NCBI GenBank assembly: GCA_911810475.1 | Contig: OU461276.1 | Location: forward strand, 3,225,501-3,289,500 | Length of the DNA: 64,000 nt | Direction of reading: 5' to 3' | Source of the DNA: Candidatus Celerinatantimonas neptuna | GTDB lineage: Bacteria; Pseudomonadota; Gammaproteobacteria; Enterobacterales; Celerinatantimonadaceae | Shown here: in pieces, positions 47,086 through 56,727 of the stretch | How positions within the stretch are numbered: position 1 is the stretch's first letter | Layout: the number at the start of each line of letters is the position of its first letter | Made by a program: the position numbers and the translations under genes | Notes under the pieces: generated by a model | The model's database searches: none | The model's input: only the letters and a program-made list of their open reading frames with translations | What the model was told of the DNA's origin: nothing

Positions 47086-47599
47086 AGCTTCTGAAGGGGA
47101 GGAAGCTGCTGAGAGTGCGGTCACTGAAGAGGCAGGTGTATGGCCTGATGATGTAAACGTTAATCGCAATGCAGGGCTGGAATTAAATCCAAAAACAGGA
47201 AAATGGGAGCACTCAGGGGAAAATGCTGATATAACAGCGAGTGAGGGTTCGATTGATAAAGGACTGACTCAAGAGCTGAGTGAAGATGGCCTTGGGGATG
47301 TTACAGGACTTACTTCTAGCAAGGTTAAGGACTATTTATCAAATGTGGAAGATGTGCCGCGCGAACAACTTGTTAAAGACTTGCAGTCTATGGGACTAAA
47401 AGTTAAAGGGCAAAGTCCTGATGGACGTTTCATGGAGTTCGTTGATAAGGAAGGAAATGTACGAGTTAAAATTCACCCATCTGATAAAGTGACCAAGTAC
47501 AACCATCTACATGTTTACGATAAGGAAAGCAATCCATTAAACAGTAGTTTAAATAAGGTGGATCGAAAGTCTCCTGAAGCTCATATAAAAATTCAGTAG
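47063..47599 (+). CDS. Duplicate of the main CdiA-CT toxin domain, on a chimeric module
   Basis: 178 codons from a GTG. Starts at the chimeric joint, continues through the type A linker (ELNPKTGKWEHSGENADI) and ends with a toxin domain whose sequence equals that of the full-length effector (SKVKDYLSNVEDVPREQLVK ... SPEAHIKI). It is out of frame with the pretoxin to its left, so it cannot be made as a fused module. Free expression from the GTG is uncertain; the intact domain may be an archived copy. Confidence 0.6.
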   Translation: MPSVLAPEASEGEEAAESAVTEEAGVWPDDVNVNRNAGLELNPKTGKWEHSGENADITASEGSIDKGLTQELSEDGLGDVTGLTSSKVKDYLSNVEDVPREQLVKDLQSMGLKVKGQSPDGRFMEFVDKEGNVRVKIHPSDKVTKYNHLHVYDKESNPLNSSLNKVDRKSPEAHIKIQ

Positions 47600-47607
47600 G
47601 TGAGTTT

Positions 47608-47991
47608 ATGATAATTATTAATAAAACAGAGCTAGGAAAACTGTCATTTCCGGATTTTACAGTTACTCAAATGGTAATTAATCTAGATAAAAAAGTATCG
47701 GAGATATTTACAGATGGGGCAGTAATAGATGATGACGCGGGATTGATAGAACTAGATAGTGGAAAGTTAGTCATAAAACATTGGCAGGAGATTAGTATTA
47801 GAGAGTATCAAGCAGATATCTCTAGTTGGGTTGGCATCGAATTACTGCAAGCTGATAAGCTAAAAGATATATGCGAAGAGGTATTTGATGATGATATCGT
47901 TCTTCGTGGATTTGGTTATCAGTCAGGATTATGGCTCGAATATAAATTTATCAAGCCTGAAATTATGTATGCTGAATTTGATAAAAAATAA
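47608..47991 (+). CDS. Presumed immunity protein for the main CdiA-CT toxin (copy 2)
   Basis: 127 residues with the same translation as the gene at 35326. Both the 8-base spacing to the toxin and the AGGTGAG ribosome site are kept. A second copy would give immunity even if the first is lost in a toxin switch. Confidence 0.75.
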   Translation: MIIINKTELGKLSFPDFTVTQMVINLDKKVSEIFTDGAVIDDDAGLIELDSGKLVIKHWQEISIREYQADISSWVGIELLQADKLKDICEEVFDDDIVLRGFGYQSGLWLEYKFIKPEIMYAEFDKK

Positions 47992-48130
47992 GAAAAGGAA
48001 TCGGTTTAAACAGGAGACTGTTCATAATTCTGTGTCACGCTTATCCTCACAAATCCAGATGCTTATTCAGCCGGTCTGGAAAATGGATGCTCAATTGAGA
48101 CAGCGTTGAATTCCAAGGTGTTTAATTAAT

Positions 48131-48212
48131 AATTTAGGCCATCCAAGAACAATTTAAGACATCCACCACATGAACCCAGTGATGGCAAGGGTTCATGATG
48201 TTTTCTTTTTAA
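48131..48212 (+). repeat. Hairpin repeat, copy 14
   Basis: Same double structure as copy 1 (partial plus complete unit), part of the 1.07-kb duplication. Confidence 0.75.
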
Positions 48213-48250
48213 TCCTTCGAATAAAACAGCCATTTAAGCTGCCTATCTGT

Positions 48251-48270
48251 ATTTAAGCCACCCACCCAAT
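48251..48270 (+). repeat. Hairpin repeat, copy 15 (truncated)
   Basis: ATTTAAGCCACCCACCCAAT is cut before the hairpin and joined to ATACCAAAGCCCTGATG, the start of the next type B module. Confidence 0.65.
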
Positions 48271-48284
48271 ATACCAAAGCCCTG

Positions 48285-49466
48285 ATGAAGGCCTGCCAGT
48301 CGGGGGATAAACAGGCGTGTGCGCAGAAGACAAAAGAGCTGGTTGCGTATGAAAAAGCGGTTGATGAAGGAGATATTGATGCTGAATATCCGCAATATAA
48401 CCTGGGGGGATACAGTCTATTAGGTATCGATAGAGCCCTGGGAAAACAGCTGACGTCGGTATCCAACATTGGAAAAGACGCGACAGGCGTAGTGAAGCAT
48501 TTTGTCCTGAAGCGGAATAGTCGTCAGGGAGCTGTTAAATCAGTTCTCGACACAGGTGGTGCGGTTCTAGCTGGGGCTGCTGTTGTGGGGAGATGTGTTG
48601 CCACGGCGGGTATTCCTTGTTTGATAGCCGCCACTGCCGGAGGTCTCGGGGCATTCAATAGTGCCAACTATTTGTATGGGGATGCGCAACAGGCCTGGAC
48701 GGGTAAAGCACATTCAACGGCGCTAATATCGACGGCGAAGCGGTTTGGTGCATCGTCATCAGATGCAAATCGTTATCAGCGGTATGCGGATATAGCCACA
48801 GCGGGGACAGCGGCGCTGGATTTAGGGGTAGGTGCCGTCAGTGTTGGCGCGGGCCTGTCCCCCCGGGTGCTCAATGGTGCTAATAGGACGGTATCTAATG
48901 CTGGGGAGGACTTGAGCGCATCTGCCCGTCAGGCAATCAGTTTGGATGTGCCAACCTCTAAGCCAACGATTCATTTGAATGCTGTTAATAGTCAGACAGG
49001 GGAAAGGCTGGCGAGTGTTGGAGAAAGTACCGGTTCTGGTGATATAGTTAAGGATATTCCCCAAGGTGAGCTGAAATATCCAGGGAACGAGCGGTTACCG
49101 GAAAGTACGGCGAAGGCTGGGGATGGGGTTTCAGGTACGGTGCCGTTAAAAAATGATGTTGCAAAGGGCGCAGACAAACTGCCAATATATGATGCCCGAA
49201 CTCTAAAGAGAATGGGAGAAGATGCATTCCATAATTTCCCAGACTCGTTTGAAAAATCTATTTTGTCGCAAAAACCGATTGTGCGTTCAAACGGTCGCTC
49301 TGAATTCTTACAGCAAGGAACCATCAATGGAAAAGAAGGTGTCTTCCACATCACAATTGATAAAGGTGGCAAGGTGATGCGCCACAGAGCTTTCATTCCA
49401 AAAAGCGATTGGACGCGTTATTCGAAAAGATGGGAATTACCAGGGATTGATGGGGTTGCAAAGTAA
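48285..49466 (+). CDS. Orphan CdiA-CT module (type B) with unclassified toxin
   Basis: 393 residues. Type B pretoxin, linker and junction motif (ELKYPGNERLPEST) as in its siblings. The terminal domain of about 100 residues is of a kind I cannot name: ARTLKRMGEDAFHNFPDSFE, then QQGTINGKEGVFHITIDKGG and VMRHRAFIP. The NGKxGxF...HRxF pattern recalls C-terminal domains of some Rhs proteins, but no catalytic class can be assigned. His residues at FHNF, FHI and RHRAF are candidates for a metal-free nuclease; this is speculative. It is followed by a unique candidate immunity gene. Confidence 0.75.
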   Translation: MKACQSGDKQACAQKTKELVAYEKAVDEGDIDAEYPQYNLGGYSLLGIDRALGKQLTSVSNIGKDATGVVKHFVLKRNSRQGAVKSVLDTGGAVLAGAAVVGRCVATAGIPCLIAATAGGLGAFNSANYLYGDAQQAWTGKAHSTALISTAKRFGASSSDANRYQRYADIATAGTAALDLGVGAVSVGAGLSPRVLNGANRTVSNAGEDLSASARQAISLDVPTSKPTIHLNAVNSQTGERLASVGESTGSGDIVKDIPQGELKYPGNERLPESTAKAGDGVSGTVPLKNDVAKGADKLPIYDARTLKRMGEDAFHNFPDSFEKSILSQKPIVRSNGRSEFLQQGTINGKEGVFHITIDKGGKVMRHRAFIPKSDWTRYSKRWELPGIDGVAK

Positions 49467-49470
49467 AATA

Positions 49471-50154
49471 ATGATGAAGCATTTAAAGTCGGTTTTTGAA
49501 GGTAGCGATTACGATCAGACGTTAAAGCTTTTTTATGATGAAGCCCAAGCTTTCTATGGAGTAGCTGATGATTTGGTTACAAGTGTTAATGGAGAATTGC
49601 AGTTACGTCTGAACTTTTTAGGTGGCGAGGGTTTTCTTCATACGCTTAGGATTTCTGGTGAGTTTGTTGTTCTCGTTCCTGTTATTGCCAGTGTTAATGC
49701 AGAGGCATATCTTAAATCTTCTAGTGAGATGGTTTTGGCTTGGCCTTTAAAAGACTTGGTAAGCTTGTGGGAACAGTTGAGGTATGACCCTGAAGAGTTA
49801 AAAAGTCTTGCGGTAGCTACCTCTAGCGAGCTATTTCTGGTTTGGTTGATATCGAGTCAATATTATTCTGTTCAAGTGTTAGACTCTTCTACTATGTCTG
49901 ATTTAGTAGGCAAGAATATTATTGCTGAAGATGTTAATGGTGTTCCCAGTACAATAGATATCATCAATCAGTTGAGCAAAGGTGAGCTTTTACTTGAAAC
50001 TGTTGAGCGTATTTCTAGTACGGAAGATAATGCCATTACCGTATATATTAATGATGTTGATGGCTCGGCAATAGAGTGGAAATCTATTTCCTCTGATCGT
50101 AAGCGTTGTTTAATTGGTAATGATTTAGGGGTTCAATTAATCAACCCTACTTGA
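49471..50154 (+). CDS. Candidate immunity protein for the unclassified toxin
   Basis: 227 residues from ATG 49471 (next codon is also ATG; the open frame reaches back to 49447 inside the toxin). Acidic, cytoplasmic, with ELQLRLNFLGGEGFLHTLRI and VLAWPLKDLVSLWEQLRYDP. No known immunity family recognised. Function is inferred only from its place directly after a toxin module. Confidence 0.65.
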   Translation: MMKHLKSVFEGSDYDQTLKLFYDEAQAFYGVADDLVTSVNGELQLRLNFLGGEGFLHTLRISGEFVVLVPVIASVNAEAYLKSSSEMVLAWPLKDLVSLWEQLRYDPEELKSLAVATSSELFLVWLISSQYYSVQVLDSSTMSDLVGKNIIAEDVNGVPSTIDIINQLSKGELLLETVERISSTEDNAITVYINDVDGSAIEWKSISSDRKRCLIGNDLGVQLINPT

Positions 50155-50168
50155 TCTCTTAATGTTAT

Positions 50169-50225
50169 AATTTAAGCCACCCACCCAATGAGCCCAGTTA
50201 TATCAAGGTTTCATGGCTTTCTGAT
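50169..50225 (+). repeat. Hairpin repeat, copy 16
   Basis: AATTTAAGCCACCCACCC, ATGAGCCC...GGTTTCAT, GGCTTTCTGATG. Confidence 0.65.
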
Positions 50226-50359
50226 GTTTCAAAAATAGATAAACACCTGCTGTCTATTCGATAGAGTTAGTTGTATCTATGAGTGATTGATTTGGGTTGA
50301 TTTATTGATAGAGTACTGTATAAATATGCAGATAATTTTATCAGGGAAGAAAATTGCTT

Positions 50360-50516
50360 ATGCCTAAGCCAAGACGTCAGCAAATCAGCCTCAGCGAGAC
50401 ACCGTATTATCACTGTGTGTCCCGTTGTGTTCGCCGGGCGTTTTTATGCGGTGAAGATACGTTGACTGGGAAAAGTTTTGAGCATCGTCGGGGTTGGATA
50501 GACAATAATTTAGGCC
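50360..50516 (+). pseudogene. Truncated RAYT (REP-associated tyrosine transposase)
   Basis: The first 50 or so codons (MPKPRRQQISLSETPYYHCV, SRCVRRAFLCGEDTLTGKSF, EHRRGWID) match the N-terminus of the Y1/RAYT transposase family common in Vibrio and Shewanella. The HUH catalytic centre and Tyr are missing because the gene is cut exactly at hairpin repeat copy 17. Full-length relatives have about 300 residues. Confidence 0.75.
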
Positions 50517-50560
50517 ATCCACCTCCTGAACCCAGTCATATCAAGGGTCGATATTCCACA
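50517..50560 (+). repeat. Hairpin repeat, copy 17 (at a gene breakpoint)
   Basis: AATTTAGGCCATCCACCT, TGAACCC...GGGTCGA; last copy of the array, decaying at its 3' end and fused to the RAYT fragment. Confidence 0.7.
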
Positions 50561-50699
50561 AAATCTGGACTGTAACATTTAATCCATGCATAAAAACTGT
50601 GAGTTGTTGTGCCTAATCGTGTGGTGATATCGGCTACAGAATGTCCTGCTATGGTAATCGGTTATAGGCCTATTATGGAGAATTAGATGGTTTTAAACT

Positions 50700-51368
50700 T
50701 CATCTATTTGATGAAGTTTTATACTGTTTAACTAATGAAATAAAATGAACCGGTTCATCTTCCAGAATATCTTGATCCATTAGGAGATCGAAACCTGTCA
50801 GTGTTCGTAATTTTTGCATTCGATTGGCAAACATGGCCAGTAAACCTTGATAGATCTGGCCATCTTTATCACAAAAATAGTCATCTTCGAGTAAGTGATC
50901 ACTTGGACAGGTTCCTGTTAGACAGTCTTGTCGTAGTGCTATAAATAATGCCGCTCTTTGTTCTGTTAATAGATGTGCACAGAGTCTGGGTGATAATGTC
51001 TTTAGCAGATGATGATAATTTTGGACCCGGATACCAACATACCCTAACTCTCTTCTTTCAAATCCCCGACCTACGGTTGGGATCCCAATTCGTTGGATAT
51101 CAGACCAGTGCAGACTCCATCCTCCATATTGATGATGGAACTGTATATGGTCATGACAAATAACGATTCCGTAATCAGGCTGATTTAGCTTACTGATACC
51201 TATCCGGATACCGATGTAGGCAGCAATAATTCCGAATGATGCCAGAAGACTGATAGTGACATATGGAATATAAAGTAAAGCGACACTGATGATACTCATG
51301 AGTAACCCTAACACCAAAAAGGTTCGGGCGTTGCGTTTATTTCCTCTGGGGATTTTCAACGTGTCCAT
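50700..51368 (-). CDS. DUF2982-like membrane protein
   Basis: 222 residues. Two hydrophobic helices near the N-terminus (LVLGLLMSIISVALLYI and ISLLASFGIIAAYIGI, residues about 18-60), then a cytoplasmic part with FHHQYGGWSLHWSDIQRIGI and SPRLCAHLLTEQRAALFIAL. This matches my recollection of DUF2982, a family of unknown function in Vibrio and Shewanella relatives. First backbone gene to the right of the island. Confidence 0.7.
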   Translation of the reverse strand: MDTLKIPRGNKRNARTFLVLGLLMSIISVALLYIPYVTISLLASFGIIAAYIGIRIGISKLNQPDYGIVICHDHIQFHHQYGGWSLHWSDIQRIGIPTVGRGFERRELGYVGIRVQNYHHLLKTLSPRLCAHLLTEQRAALFIALRQDCLTGTCPSDHLLEDDYFCDKDGQIYQGLLAMFANRMQKLRTLTGFDLLMDQDILEDEPVHFISLVKQYKTSSNR

Positions 51369-51427
51369 GAATCAATGCCGGTTAGATTACATGAATAGAA
51401 TATGTTAAGTATGTTGCGAAAATAAGA

Positions 51428-52315
51428 CTAATGCAAGATAGAAAGTGCGTACCAAAGTAAAACGGGCATCGTAAATAGAGCCAGAAAATTACCGTAAAGT
51501 ACCATAGCGGCAACCGCTGGGCTGTTCAATTTATATCGTTCTGCAAACAGATAGTTCATAACAGCTGGTGGTAGCATAGTAAACAGCACCATCATTTGTT
51601 GTTCCTGCAGGGGTAATTTGATGAACTGGTGAATAATAAAAAAGGAAATGGCTCCGGTGCCAAGAGATGAAATGGTACTTAATAAGCCAATTTTAAGCCC
51701 TGAGCGATTTAAGCTAATGAGTTGGCTGCCTAAAGTAAATAGCATCAGAGGTATACAGCTCTGACCAAGTAGATCAGCGGCTTGTTTGAGAGGGGGCCAT
51801 ATTTTGATTCCCGATAAATTAATCACTAAAGCAGCAAAAGTAGCGTAGAACACGGGCACGTTAAAAAGCTGTTTGAGTCCTCGGCGGTCAAGCCCTTTAA
51901 TAATTAGTATGCCGATACTCATTTGTAAACAGGTCGCAACGACCATCATAAGGACGGCATCCCCCATAACTGCTCGCCCGAAAGTATAGACAAAAATAGG
52001 GATGGCTAAATTACCGCTATTTCGGAACATATGGGGGGGAACCCAGACCCGGGTGTCTAAATGACATAACCGGCATAATCCCCACATGAGAATCCCAGGT
52101 AATAAAACGGCGGTAACACTAGCTGCGATTAAGTCCACCTGGCGTGTACCAAGGGGCATTTGTACTAATGCTCCAAAGACCAGTGCTGGCGTAAAATAAT
52201 CCAGGTTTAGACGGTTGACAACGGCCATGTTGATTTTAGTGCGCCGTGCGCAAATATATCCTGCTAGTACAATGCTAAACATCGGAAATAGAATGGCAAT
52301 GACTCGTAGTAGCAT
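51428..52315 (-). CDS. AEC-family transporter
   Basis: 295 residues with about ten hydrophobic helices, including the start LFPMFSIVLAGYICARRTKI and PLMLFTLGSQL in the second half, both typical of the auxin-efflux-carrier (AEC) family. Bacterial members move dicarboxylates such as malate or malonate; the substrate here is unknown. Monocistronic or weakly linked with the next genes. Confidence 0.85.
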   Translation of the reverse strand: MLLRVIAILFPMFSIVLAGYICARRTKINMAVVNRLNLDYFTPALVFGALVQMPLGTRQVDLIAASVTAVLLPGILMWGLCRLCHLDTRVWVPPHMFRNSGNLAIPIFVYTFGRAVMGDAVLMMVVATCLQMSIGILIIKGLDRRGLKQLFNVPVFYATFAALVINLSGIKIWPPLKQAADLLGQSCIPLMLFTLGSQLISLNRSGLKIGLLSTISSLGTGAISFFIIHQFIKLPLQEQQMMVLFTMLPPAVMNYLFAERYKLNSPAVAAMVLYGNFLALFTMPVLLWYALSILH

Positions 52316-52363
52316 TACTAATTTTGTTTTTTGGGTAGAATATTGGCCGTGGTATACATGTAT

Positions 52364-53494
52364 TTATTCATTCCAATACCAAAATCCTGAATTAACCCAT
52401 TGGGTAAGCAGGCCGGTAAACTCGGGGTCGGATATTGCTTTGCTCAGATGGGTTAGATTTAGGCTCATTTGGTTTGCCAGTAGTCGGTAAGATTCGGCAT
52501 TTGCTGAAAAAGGATAGGATTCACCATCAATGAATAATTCATTTAGCCCCTGTAAATAGAGGACTTTAAGACCTTCAACCCGATGTAATGATATACCATG
52601 ATTAAGTGTGCTGATAAGCTCAGTTGTATTGATCCGGCTTTGCTCATCTAGGGGAAGGACATTTATATCTCTTTGAGTTGCTGAGAAAAATCGACCAAAA
52701 AAATCACGCATAAGACGGCTATCATTGACCATATTTTGCATTAGGCCCATGAGTTTTTGTTGTTGATGGCGGGTAATTTCTCCCCATGCATGATCGTTAG
52801 AAAGTTCAGGATCACTATAACGTGAATAGTTCTGTTCGTCGTCTAACAAATAATCAGCGAAAGCATTAAATAATTCACGTTGATCCGGTGCCCGAAATCC
52901 AACTGAATAACTCATGGAAGGAGATAATGAAATACCGCAATGTGGGCAGCCAGGAGGGATATATAAAATATCACCGGTATTAAGAACCGTATCGATGACA
53001 GGTTTAAACTCTTCACATTGTTTTAGGCCATCCCCGGTTGCAAATTCGCACAAAGGTTGACAGGCACCTACTTTCCAATGTCTTGAGCCGCTGCCCTGGA
53101 TGATAAAAACACCATATTGATCAATGTGCGGACCGACACCACCTTGCTCTGTGGCGTAGCTCACCATGACGTCATCAAATCGCCAGTTAGGGATAAAGTG
53201 GAACAGTTCAGCAAGCTGACTACAATTGGGATGCCAATGGTTTGTGGCTTGAACCAATAATGTACTGGCGTTTTGTTCGAGTTTCTCAAATTGTTCAAAA
53301 GGCCCTGATATGGCCTGCCAGTTTCCCCTATGGTTTGTGACAATTCTAGATTGTACCTCTTCTTCCATTGCTAAGCCCGCTAGTTCTTCCGGGCTTAGTA
53401 AGTCAGGGAAAGGCTCAATGCCTTGACGGATAACAAGCGGTTGGCGTTGCCAGTAATCCACCATAAAGTGATTGATATCGAAATTGATCTTCAT
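52364..53494 (-). CDS. roxA: Ribosomal protein uL16 arginine hydroxylase (YcfD/RoxA-like JmjC oxygenase)
   Basis: 376 residues from ATG 53494 (frame open to 53527). The cupin/JmjC core shows the iron ligands HID in GVGPHIDQYGVFIIQGSG and the distal His in LYIPPGCPHCG, plus YSVGFRAPD, close to E. coli YcfD. The enzyme uses Fe(II) and 2-oxoglutarate to hydroxylate an arginine of ribosomal protein L16. It lies beside purB-hflD-mnmA. Confidence 0.9.
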   Translation of the reverse strand: MKINFDINHFMVDYWQRQPLVIRQGIEPFPDLLSPEELAGLAMEEEVQSRIVTNHRGNWQAISGPFEQFEKLEQNASTLLVQATNHWHPNCSQLAELFHFIPNWRFDDVMVSYATEQGGVGPHIDQYGVFIIQGSGSRHWKVGACQPLCEFATGDGLKQCEEFKPVIDTVLNTGDILYIPPGCPHCGISLSPSMSYSVGFRAPDQRELFNAFADYLLDDEQNYSRYSDPELSNDHAWGEITRHQQQKLMGLMQNMVNDSRLMRDFFGRFFSATQRDINVLPLDEQSRINTTELISTLNHGISLHRVEGLKVLYLQGLNELFIDGESYPFSANAESYRLLANQMSLNLTHLSKAISDPEFTGLLTQWVNSGFWYWNE

Positions 53495-53543
53495 GTAGAT
53501 GTTTAACCAATAGAATAATGGCGGCACTAATGCCGCCTAAAAA

Positions 53544-55557
<2,014 letters not shown>

Positions 55558-55561
<4 letters not shown>

Positions 55562-56670
55562 GAGTGTAACCCCTGAAAGCGTTGTTCGATAATTCCTCCG
55601 CCGAGGCATTGTTCATGGTCGTAAAATACGGCAGATTGTCCTGGTGTTACGGCAACTTGATACTCATCGAAAAGAACGAGCAAAGTGTCGTGGTCCTGAG
55701 GCATAACCTGACATGGGATATCTGCCTGGCGATAACGTGTTTTGACAACACAGCGAAAAGGTTCTTTACGTATTGTGCGATTGACCCAATGGAGCTGTTT
55801 TACCTGCATCGACATTGAGCGCAGACGAGGATGGTCATGTCCTTGTCCCACGATTAAAACATTGCGTTTGATATCTTTATCGACAACATACCATGGCTCT
55901 TCTGGACTGTCTTTGCGTCCACCTATATATAGCCCTTTGCGTTGTCCTAAAGTGTGATACATTAGCCCTTGGTGTGTTCCTATAACTTCACCGTCGCATG
56001 TTTCTATGTTCCCTGGCTGGGCGGGTAAGTACTGCTGTAAAAATTCGGTAAACTTACGCTCTCCAATAAAGCAGATACCCGTTGAATCTTTCTTCGATGC
56101 AGTGATTAACCCTTGTTCTTGAGCAATTTTTCTCACATCAGGCTTATCCAATTCTCCAACAGGGAAGAGCGATTGAGCCATGTGTTTTTCGTTGAGTGTA
56201 TATAAGAAATAGCTCTGGTCTTTATTGGAATCTAGTCCGCGTAACATTTTCCAATGTCCGTTTTCATAAACCCTTCGAACGTAATGACCTGTTGCAATAT
56301 AGTCAGCCCCTAATTCTTCCGCTGCAAATTCTAAGAACGCTTTAAATTTTATTTCTTTATTGCACATGATATCCGGATTAGGAGTCCGGCCAGCTTTGTA
56401 TTCTTCAAGAAAATGTTCGAAGACGTTATCCCAATATTCAGCTGCGAAGTTAACCGTATGTAATGGGATCCCGAGTTTATCGCATACTGATTGAGCATCA
56501 GCCAGATCGGCGGCTGCCGAGCAGTATTCGGTCCCATCGTCTTCTTCCCAGTTTTTCATGAAAAGGCCTTCGACTTGGTAACCTTGCTGTTGTAATAAAT
56601 AAGCACTGACGGATGAATCAACACCACCAGACATACCAACAATGACTTTTTGACTATTATTTATGCTCAT
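55558..56670 (-). CDS. mnmA: tRNA 2-thiouridylase MnmA
   Basis: 370 residues. The PP-loop [15 protein letters not shown] (about residue 13) binds ATP; catalytic cysteines are in [12 protein letters not shown] (about residue 103) and [12 protein letters not shown] (about 200). It makes s2U34 in Lys, Glu and Gln tRNAs, using sulfur relayed by the Tus system. First gene of the mnmA-hflD-purB group. Confidence 0.97.
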
Positions 56671-56727
56671 GATTGTCTATGGGTAATAATTTGTTTGCAA
56701 TTCTACCAGAAGCCATAACCCGGATCA

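Larger units (their letters stand above)
47187..48252 (+). repeat. 1.07-kb duplication, copy 2
   Basis: Partner of 34905-35971. Includes toxin tail, immunity gene and the double hairpin repeat. Confidence 0.9.

Noticed and set aside
39626-48469. Recurring minus-strand frames of about 80 codons starting MLDTDVSC
   Set aside because: They are antisense shadows of the conserved type B pretoxin and recur only because the scaffold recurs.
35849-50560. Repeat array as an integron with attC sites
   Set aside because: Two copies begin GTTAGGC, which fits the attC core GTTRRRY, but most begin ATTTAGGC or ATTTAAGC. The matching inverse core at the other end is missing and the palindrome is only 8 bp. 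No integrase is in the window. The cassette-like logic is kept as a finding.
35849-50560. Repeat array as CRISPR
   Set aside because: Units are 0.1-2 kb apart, vary in sequence and are separated by genes; no cas genes.
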